DNA from: Burkholderia sp. S171
GTDB lineage: Bacteria; Pseudomonadota; Gammaproteobacteria; Burkholderiales; Burkholderiaceae
DNA: 39,951 bases
Direction: 5' to 3'
NCBI RefSeq assembly: GCF_009766085.1
Contig: NZ_LMUF01000064.1
Span: forward strand, 183,095-223,045
The position numbers and the translations under genes are program-made. Shown here one piece after another: positions 34,475-39,951 of this stretch (the stretch's first letter is position 1; the number at the start of each line of letters is the position of its first letter). Below the pieces are notes generated by a model. The model did no database searches and was not told the DNA's origin. It saw nothing but the letters and a program-made list of their open reading frames with translations.

Positions 34475-34492
34475 AATTGTAGGGTACACGTT
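34475..34492 (-). promoter_or_regulatory. Autoregulatory operator/promoter of the NicR-like gene
   Basis: Minus-strand AACGTGTACCCTACAATT matches the nicE operator at 15 of 18 positions. The TACAAT within it (34481-34476) is a good -10 and sits where TAGAAT sits in the nicE promoter. The downstream edge is only six bases from the preferred ATG. The -35 is poor. Confidence 0.65.
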
Positions 34493-34660
34493 CTATTATG
34501 CTTCGATTACGGCGACGCACCGCTTTCTTCAGTCCTACCGTGATTCCCTTTTATCATAGTCGGTGGCGCGCCTTTCGGCGGCGTTGTAAAGCCCTGCCTT
34601 GGGTATTCCGACCTGCGTCAGAACGCCACGATGACAAACCCTTGAGTTCTGGCGAAAATG

Positions 34661-34676
34661 GTATAAAATTTTATAC
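34661..34676 (+). promoter_or_regulatory. Palindromic operator/promoter of the toxin-antitoxin operon
   Basis: GTATAAAATTTTATAC is a perfect 16-bp palindrome that overlaps a -10-like TATAAA, 11 bp before the toxin gene start. Toxin-antitoxin operons are normally repressed by the antitoxin at such a site; the binding is inferred. Confidence 0.65.
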
Positions 34677-34687
34677 ACAAGGACGCC

Positions 34688-35032
34688 ATGACGCCGGAGA
34701 AAGAAATTCGCTGGGTAGGGTCCGCCTACGACGACCTATTGGAGTTTCCAGAGGAGCCACGCAGGGATGCCGGCTTCCAGTTGAGCAAGGTTCAGTCTGG
34801 GCTCGACCCAGAGGACTGGAAGCCGTTTGGGGAGGTGGGTGCTGGAGCTCGGGAAATCCGTATCAGGGACACCAGCGGCATTTTCCGGGTGATGTACGTA
34901 GCCAAGTTCGAGGAAGCGGTATATGTCCTCCACTGCTTCCAGAAAAAAACCCAGGCAACCAGCAAGCGGGATAAGGAAATCGCCGAGGCGCGCTATCGCG
35001 CCGTGGCCAACGCAAGGAAGAGCAATCAATGA
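34688..35032 (+). CDS. higB: RelE/HigB-type toxin (phage Gp49-like)
   Basis: A 114-aa protein of the RelE/HigB superfamily, phage-derived Gp49-like (PF05973) branch. Typical parts are IRWVGSAYDDLLEFPEEPRR, WKPFGEVGAGAREIRIRD and FRVMYVAKFEEAVYVLHCFQ, followed by the KKTQATSKRDKEIAEARY tail. Family members are ribosome-dependent mRNA nucleases. AAGGA lies before the ATG at 34688. Its end overlaps the antitoxin gene by four bases (ATGA), and the toxin-first order is characteristic of HigBA. higB is a family label; whether it is active is unknown, but no lesions are visible. Confidence 0.85.
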   Translation: MTPEKEIRWVGSAYDDLLEFPEEPRRDAGFQLSKVQSGLDPEDWKPFGEVGAGAREIRIRDTSGIFRVMYVAKFEEAVYVLHCFQKKTQATSKRDKEIAEARYRAVANARKSNQ

Positions 35033-35364
35033 CGATCGATACTGAAATCCGCCATGTGACGAAACCGGGCGCAAATCTGTTCCGTGAACTCGGATTTTCG
35101 GCTGAGGAAGCGAAGCGGTTGCAAGCAGCTTCGCGCAAGCAAATCAACGACACACAGAAGCTCAAGGAGCAATTGATGTCGGAGCTTGCCGACTGGATCG
35201 AGCAGCATCAGCTCAAGCAGGCAGAGGCGGCAAAAATCCTGATGGTGTCGCGGCCACGCGTGTCCGACGTAGTGAACAAGAAGACGGCCAAGTTCACTAT
35301 CGATACGTTGGTCGAGATGCTCAGCAGAGTAGGAAAGCAAGTCAGGCTGGCAATCGGTCAATAG
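35029..35364 (+). CDS. higA: HigA-type XRE-family antitoxin
   Basis: A 111-aa antitoxin partner of the preceding toxin. The helix-turn-helix is in the second half: HQLKQAEAAKILMVSRPRVS, DVVNKKTAKFTIDTLVEMLS, RVGKQVRLAI. The N-terminal part (KPGANLFRELGFSAEEAKRL and following) probably contacts the toxin. This is the helix-turn-helix type found with Gp49-like HigB. The ATG at 35029 overlaps the toxin stop, so translation is coupled. It should neutralise the toxin and repress the operon at the 16-bp palindrome upstream. It lies between the nic and gab regions and is unrelated to either pathway. Confidence 0.87.
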   Translation: MTIDTEIRHVTKPGANLFRELGFSAEEAKRLQAASRKQINDTQKLKEQLMSELADWIEQHQLKQAEAAKILMVSRPRVSDVVNKKTAKFTIDTLVEMLSRVGKQVRLAIGQ

Positions 35365-35398
35365 TCGAAGCACCCGGCACGGGGGAGTCGAGAACCTC

Positions 35399-36889
35399 TC
35401 ATCGCCCCAACGCCGGATCCAGCACCGCCGCCAGTTTCTCAAACGCTGGCTCGATCTCCTCTTCGGCCACGCAGCCGTACCCGATCAGCAAGCCCGACAT
35501 GCCCTCGCCTGGGCGCAGGAAATAACCCGACAGCGGCCGCACCACAATGTTGACCGCGAGCGCCGCTTTCGCCACTTCACGATCATCCACGCCATCAGGC
35601 AAACGCAGCACGAGATGCAGCCCGGCATCGCCGCCGACAATCTGCAACGCGTCGCCATACCGCTTCCTGATCGTGTCCAGCAGTATCTGGCGACGCTGCC
35701 CGTAGATCCCCCGCATCCGCCGGATATGCGACGTGAAATGCCCCTCCGCGATGAACTCGGCCAGCACCGCCTGCTGCAACAACTGCCCCTCGCGATACAA
35801 CTCGGCGGAAGCCGTCGCAAAGCTCGCCGACAACCCCTCGGGCACCACGATGTAACCAATCCGCAGCCCCGGAAAAAGTGTCTTGCCGAAGCTGCCCACG
35901 TAGATCACCTGACCGGCTGTGTCGAGTCCTTGAAGCGATGCGAGCGGCCGGCTGCCGTATCGAAACTCGCTGTCGTAATCGTCCTCGATAATCCAGCAGC
36001 CGTTTTGCCGCGCGAACTCCAGCAGCATCCGCCGCCGCGCGAGGCTCATCACCATGCCCAGCGGGTATTGATGCGACGGCGTAACCAGCATCAGCTTGGG
36101 CGGATCGGCAAGATCATCTGCGGAAGGATTGATGCCCTCTGCATCCACGGGAATAGCCTTGAGCGATAGCCCAGACACTTGCAACACGCTACGCACGCCC
36201 CAGTAGCACGGGTCTTCGGTCCAGATGACATCGCCGGAATCGGACAGCAGGCGCACGGCAAGATCGATGGACTGGTGAATCCCCGTCGTCACGATAATTT
36301 GTTCCGGCGTGCAGCGCACCGAACGCGAGGTCCGCAAATAATCGGCGAGCACCTGACGCAGCTTGGGCAAACCACCGCCGGGCGCATAGGTCAGCAAGTC
36401 CGGCGGCAAGCGGCGCCAGTATTTGGATTGCAAGCGGCTCCAGACGGCCGCTGGAAACTTCGATACATCGGGCACGCCGGGCATGAACGCCCCGCCTTGC
36501 CGCTGCGACACACCCGCCCCTTGCAACAACTGTGCGCCGCGCGCGGACAGAACACGCGGTTCCGCAGGGGCCGTATCGCTCGCCGTGGATTCCGCGCCCA
36601 CGATCTCGTCCGGCGCGCTGTCCGAGACAAACGTGCCCTGCCCCGTCGCCGACCACACGTAGCCTTCCAGCGCGAGTTGCTCATACACCTGCGTGACCGT
36701 ATTACGGCCGAGGCCCAGCTCGCTCGCGAGCAATCGGGACGATGGCACTTTGGTCCCCGCCGGCAATTCCCGCGACAGGATGGCCTGCTGCAACAAGCCA
36801 TACAACTGTCGATAAATGGGCAGCCCGCCCGTTCGTTCAATCCGCTGAGCGAGCCAGTCGGACAACATGCTTGCACGCATCGCGGACAT
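35399..36889 (-). CDS. MocR/GabR-family regulator (GntR HTH fused to aminotransferase fold)
   Basis: A 496-aa MocR-type protein. The GntR winged helix spans about residues 15-85 (GGLPIYRQLYGLLQQAIL, KVPSSRLLASELGLGRNTVT, QVYEQLALEGYV). After a linker comes a type I aminotransferase-like domain with the PLP-binding Lys in YVGSFGKTLFPGLRIGYIV and the upstream ITTGIHQSIDLAVRLLSDSG. Such proteins sense GABA or PLP by forming an external aldimine. It is divergent from gabT-gabD with a 103-bp gap, so activation of these genes (a GabR role) is the likely function; PdxR-type control is the alternative. The ATG at 36889 is followed closely by another at 36880; the 37033 extension overlaps gabT and is rejected. 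Confidence 0.88.
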   Translation of the reverse strand: MSAMRASMLSDWLAQRIERTGGLPIYRQLYGLLQQAILSRELPAGTKVPSSRLLASELGLGRNTVTQVYEQLALEGYVWSATGQGTFVSDSAPDEIVGAESTASDTAPAEPRVLSARGAQLLQGAGVSQRQGGAFMPGVPDVSKFPAAVWSRLQSKYWRRLPPDLLTYAPGGGLPKLRQVLADYLRTSRSVRCTPEQIIVTTGIHQSIDLAVRLLSDSGDVIWTEDPCYWGVRSVLQVSGLSLKAIPVDAEGINPSADDLADPPKLMLVTPSHQYPLGMVMSLARRRMLLEFARQNGCWIIEDDYDSEFRYGSRPLASLQGLDTAGQVIYVGSFGKTLFPGLRIGYIVVPEGLSASFATASAELYREGQLLQQAVLAEFIAEGHFTSHIRRMRGIYGQRRQILLDTIRKRYGDALQIVGGDAGLHLVLRLPDGVDDREVAKAALAVNIVVRPLSGYFLRPGEGMSGLLIGYGCVAEEEIEPAFEKLAAVLDPALGR

Positions 36890-36897
36890 CGAAGAAT

Positions 36898-36955
36898 TGG
36901 CTCCTATAAAAACACGGAAATGGCTCTGATTGAAAGAGCCAAATCTTACTATAGT
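36898..36955 (+). promoter_or_regulatory. Divergent gab promoter region with TGGCTC repeats
   Basis: TGGCTC occurs as a direct repeat at 36898-36903 and 36921-36926 (23-bp spacing). The second copy is also half of an inverted repeat TGGCTCT (36921-36927) / AGAGCCA (36935-36941). Downstream, TATAGT (36950-36955) is a good -10 for gabT, without a good -35. Direct repeats next to a promoter with a poor -35 are expected for a MocR/GabR activator. Confidence 0.6.
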
Positions 36956-36992
36956 CGAGATACCGCCTAAAAACCCACCAAGGAGCGATGCC

Positions 36993-38288
36993 GTGAGCCA
37001 GACCCTGAAGAACGCCGACCTGAAAGCCCGCAAAGACGCCGCGACACCGCGCGGTGTCGGCGTGATGTGTGATTTCTACGCTGAACGTGCCGAAAACGCC
37101 GAGCTGTGGGATGTGGAAGGCCGCCGTTTCATCGACTTCGCGGCGGGCATCGCGGTATGCAACACCGGACATCGGCACCCGAAAATTGTCGCGGCAATGC
37201 GCGCGCAACTCGAGCGCTTCACGCATACGGCGTATCAGATCGTCCCTTATGAATCGTATGTTTCGCTCGCCGAGAAGATCATCGAGCGCGCACCCGGCGA
37301 CCATGCAAAGAAGGCCGCGTTCTTCACGACTGGCGCGGAAGCGGTCGAGAACGCCGTCAAGATCGCGCGTGCCGCGACGGGCCGTCCGGGCGTGATCGCA
37401 TTCACTGGCGGGTTCCACGGCCGCACGTTCATGGGCATGGCGCTCACGGGCAAGGTGGCACCCTACAAGATCGGCTTCGGACCGTTCCCGTCCGACGTAT
37501 TCCACGCCCCGTTCCCGAACCCGCTGCGCGGCATCACGACAGAGGATTCGCTGCGCGCCATCGAGCATCTTTTTGCGGCGGATATTGAAGCCAAGCGTGT
37601 TGCCGCGATCATCTTCGAACCGGTTCAGGGTGAAGGCGGCTTCTATCAGGCACCCGTGGAATTTGTCCGCGCGTCGCGCAAGCTCTGCGACACCCACGGC
37701 ATCCTGCTGATCGCCGATGAAGTGCAGACCGGCTTCGCGCGCACCGGCAAGATGTTTGCCATGCAGCACTACGACGTGGTGCCGGACCTGATGACCATCG
37801 CCAAAAGCCTCGCTGGCGGCATGCCGCTGTCGGGCGTGGTCGGCCGTGCCGATGTGATGGACTCGGTCGCGCCCGGTGGTCTTGGCGGCACGTATGCCGG
37901 CAATCCGCTAGCGGTGGCATCGGCGCATGCGGTGCTCGATATCATCGATGAAGAGAAGCTCTGCGAGCGTGCCGTGCGGCTGGGCGACAAGCTGAAGTCG
38001 CGGCTGTCATCGATTAAGGCAGACGTCCCCCAGATCGCCGATGTGCGCGGCCCCGGTGCCATGATCGCCGTCGAATTCTGCAAGCCGGGAACCACCGAAG
38101 CCGATGCCGCTTTCGCCAAGCGCGTGCAAACCCTGGCGCTTGAACGCGGCCTGCTTTTGCTGATCTGCGGCGTGTATAGCAACGTGATCCGGTTCCTGTT
38201 TCCGCTGACCATTCAAGACGCCGTGTTCGATGAAGCGCTCGCTATTCTCGAACGTGTCCTGACAGAAGAAGTGGGTGTTGCAGCATGA
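36993..38288 (+). CDS. gabT: 4-aminobutyrate aminotransferase
   Basis: A 431-aa class III PLP-dependent aminotransferase that converts GABA and 2-oxoglutarate to succinate semialdehyde and glutamate. RFIDFAAGIAVCNTGHRHPK, FFTTGAEAVENAVKIARAAT, FTGGFHGRTFMGMALTGK, EPVQGEGGFYQAP and LIADEVQTGFARTGKMFAM are typical, and the PLP Lys is in MTIAKSLAGGMPLSGV. The GTG at 36993 is chosen: AGGAG lies seven bases upstream, and the only ATG nearby (36988) meets a stop after one codon. The stop overlaps gabD by four bases. It is divergent from the MocR gene. Related 5-aminovalerate aminotransferases cannot be excluded. Confidence 0.93.
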   Translation: MSQTLKNADLKARKDAATPRGVGVMCDFYAERAENAELWDVEGRRFIDFAAGIAVCNTGHRHPKIVAAMRAQLERFTHTAYQIVPYESYVSLAEKIIERAPGDHAKKAAFFTTGAEAVENAVKIARAATGRPGVIAFTGGFHGRTFMGMALTGKVAPYKIGFGPFPSDVFHAPFPNPLRGITTEDSLRAIEHLFAADIEAKRVAAIIFEPVQGEGGFYQAPVEFVRASRKLCDTHGILLIADEVQTGFARTGKMFAMQHYDVVPDLMTIAKSLAGGMPLSGVVGRADVMDSVAPGGLGGTYAGNPLAVASAHAVLDIIDEEKLCERAVRLGDKLKSRLSSIKADVPQIADVRGPGAMIAVEFCKPGTTEADAAFAKRVQTLALERGLLLLICGVYSNVIRFLFPLTIQDAVFDEALAILERVLTEEVGVAA

Positions 38289-39754
38289 GCACGCAACGTT
38301 CATCCATGCAGTTGAAAGACCCGGCGCTGCTGCGTCACGACGCGTTCATCGACGGCGAATGGCAAGGTGCCGATAACGCATCGACCTTCGAAGTCATCGA
38401 TCCGGCGAACGGTCAGTCGCTCGGTAACGTGCCGAACATGGGCGCGGCGGAAACGCGTCGCGCGATCGATGCGGCCAACACCGCGTGGCCGCTGTGGCGC
38501 AAGAAAACCGCGAAGGAACGCGCGGCCATTCTGCGCCGCTGGTACGAACTGATGCTCGAAAACGCCGACGATCTCGCCATGATCCTCACCCGCGAGCAAG
38601 GCAAGCCGCTCGCCGAAGCGCGCGGTGAGATCGTCTACGCGGCGTCGTTTATCGAGTGGTTCGCGGAGGAAGGCAAACGCGTCGCGGGTGACACGCTGGC
38701 ATCGCCCGTCGCTGATAAACGCATCGTGGTGACGAAGGAGCCCATCGGCGTCTGTGCCGCTATCACGCCGTGGAATTTCCCGAGCGCGATGATCACGCGC
38801 AAGGTCGGTCCAGCGCTCGCAGCCGGTTGTTCGATCGTGGTCAAGCCCGCTGAGGCAACGCCGTTTTCTGCGTTCGCAATGGCCGTGCTGGCCGAGCGCG
38901 CGGGGCTGCCCAAGGGCGTGCTGAACATCGTGACGGGTGATCCGAAGGCGATCGGTGCCGAGCTGACTGGCAATCCGATTGTCAGGAAGCTGTCGTTCAC
39001 AGGATCGACGCAGGTCGGCCGGCTGCTGATGGCGCAAAGTGCGCCGACCGTCAAGAAGGTGTCGCTGGAGTTGGGCGGTAATGCACCGTTTATCGTTTTC
39101 GACGACGCCGATATTGACGCCGCAGTCGAGGGCGCTATTGCGTCGAAATACCGTAATAGCGGGCAGACTTGCGTGTGTACGAACCGGTTTTATGTTCATG
39201 ATCGGGTGTATGACGAATTTTCCGCCAAGCTGGGCGCGGCTGTTGCGAAGCTCACGGTAGGCAATGGATTGGAAAGCGGCGTTTTGCTCGGGCCGCTGAT
39301 TAATGACGCCGCAGTGCAAAAGGTTGAATCGCATATTCAGGACGCGCTGGACAAAGGCGCGAAGGTCGTAGTCGGCGGCAAGCGGCACGCGCTTGGATTC
39401 GGTTTCTTTGAGCCGACGGTGTTGTCGGGGGTGACTTCGGAGATGAAAATCGCCAGGGAAGAAACGTTTGGGCCGCTCGCACCGTTGTTCCGGTTTTCTT
39501 CCGATGAAGAAGTGATTCGTATGGCTAACGATACCGAGTTTGGACTGGCTGCGTATTTTTATAGCCGGGATATTGGACGGGTTTGGCGTGTCGCCGAAGC
39601 GCTGGAATATGGCATGGTCGGGATTAATACCGGGCTTATTTCTAATGAGGTCGCGCCGTTTGGCGGGGTTAAGCAATCCGGGCTCGGACGCGAAGGTTCG
39701 CGGTATGGGATCGATGACTATCTGGTGATCAAGTATTTGTGTATCGCCAGTTGA
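38285..39754 (+). CDS. gabD: Succinate-semialdehyde dehydrogenase (NADP+)
   Basis: A 489-aa aldehyde dehydrogenase that oxidises succinate semialdehyde to succinate. The substrate/cofactor pocket shows ITPWNFPSAMITRKVGPALA, KPAEATPFSAFAMAVLAERA and FTGSTQVGRLLM. The general base Glu is in LELGGNAPFIVF, and the catalytic Cys is in NSGQTCVCTNRFYV, where a second Cys follows two residues later as in other GabD proteins. The C-terminal GVKQSGLGREGSRYGIDDYL is conserved in the family. The ATG at 38285 overlaps the gabT stop, so the two are co-translated. Together with GabT it channels GABA into the TCA cycle. Confidence 0.95.
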   Translation: MSTQRSSMQLKDPALLRHDAFIDGEWQGADNASTFEVIDPANGQSLGNVPNMGAAETRRAIDAANTAWPLWRKKTAKERAAILRRWYELMLENADDLAMILTREQGKPLAEARGEIVYAASFIEWFAEEGKRVAGDTLASPVADKRIVVTKEPIGVCAAITPWNFPSAMITRKVGPALAAGCSIVVKPAEATPFSAFAMAVLAERAGLPKGVLNIVTGDPKAIGAELTGNPIVRKLSFTGSTQVGRLLMAQSAPTVKKVSLELGGNAPFIVFDDADIDAAVEGAIASKYRNSGQTCVCTNRFYVHDRVYDEFSAKLGAAVAKLTVGNGLESGVLLGPLINDAAVQKVESHIQDALDKGAKVVVGGKRHALGFGFFEPTVLSGVTSEMKIAREETFGPLAPLFRFSSDEEVIRMANDTEFGLAAYFYSRDIGRVWRVAEALEYGMVGINTGLISNEVAPFGGVKQSGLGREGSRYGIDDYLVIKYLCIAS

Positions 39755-39951
39755 GGGACATTCGCACTTGGGGGTGGTTTTGAGTTGTGGGGTTTTTGGG
39801 GTTGGTGGTAGGGGGCTAGGGTCCGAGGGTAGCGGTCGGAGTCAATGCCGGGTTGCTGCTTTTCGGCCTTAGCGGTCTGCTTGCGTCGGATTTTCTCTTT
39901 GTCACTGTTAGCCACTGTGCGTGGCGGCACGTCGTTTCTTTGCCCAAAGCG
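39755..39951. other. Non-coding end of the window
   Basis: The first part after the gabD stop is G/T-rich (GGGGTGG and TTTTGGGG-like runs, about 39770-39815). I saw no clear gene or simple terminator. The last bases (from about 39915) are GC-rich and could begin a feature that continues beyond the window. Confidence 0.3.

Noticed and set aside
1..39951. CRISPR arrays, tRNA or rRNA genes, prophage, riboswitches
   Set aside because: I found no regularly spaced repeats, no cloverleaf-like sequences and no phage structural genes by reading; small RNAs cannot be excluded by eye.

Overview
The window looks like chromosomal or megaplasmid DNA from a Burkholderiaceae member of the Paraburkholderia/Caballeronia type. 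The basis is high GC with strong codon bias, a Burkholderia-style general porin, IS5 and IS4 group elements and several tightly packed catabolic operons. The genus is an inference; no rRNA or other marker gene is present.

Layout. 1-1564 is a mobile-element scar: the C-terminal part of an IS4-family transposase cut by a complete IS5-group element. 1789-4590 holds two tandem, mutually similar luciferase-like flavin monooxygenases. 4760-7159 is a complete DNA polymerase II (polB). 7304-12584 (minus) is an uncharacterised catabolic unit: LysR regulator, DUF4286-like protein, MHS-type transporter, DUF2848 protein and amidase. 13242-13805 is a SYLF-domain lipoprotein. 14005-14529 (minus) is a small ribbon-helix-helix gene with a frame-broken companion.

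The centre (14721-34492) is a nicotinate module. On the minus strand lie a branched-chain-amino-acid-type ABC transporter (substrate-binding protein, LivF, LivG and a LivH-LivM fusion), a MarR regulator, a cytochrome c protein carrying a degenerate molybdopterin domain, the NicA iron-sulphur subunit and the NicC hydroxylase. On the plus strand lie nicE, nicD, nicX, nicF, a porin, a NicT-like MFS transporter and a second, catalytically intact molybdopterin subunit; a second MarR (NicR-like) faces them. Together they encode nicotinate -> 6-hydroxynicotinate (NicA plus the two NicB parts) -> 2,5-dihydroxypyridine (NicC) -> N-formylmaleamate (NicX) -> maleamate (NicD) -> maleate (NicF) -> fumarate (NicE).

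The right end has a HigB/HigA-type toxin-antitoxin pair (34688-35364), then a MocR/GabR regulator divergent from gabT-gabD (GABA to succinate).

Most noteworthy points: (1) an 18-bp motif with core GTGTAC at the nicC, nicE and NicR promoters and, more weakly, ahead of the ABC transporter operon, which makes that transporter a candidate member of the nicotinate regulon; (2) the nicotinate dehydrogenase large subunit is divided between a catalytic protein with an intact GAGE motif and a separate tri-haem protein whose molybdopterin domain has lost it; (3) a chain of TAATG stop-start overlaps between nicA and the cytochrome gene.
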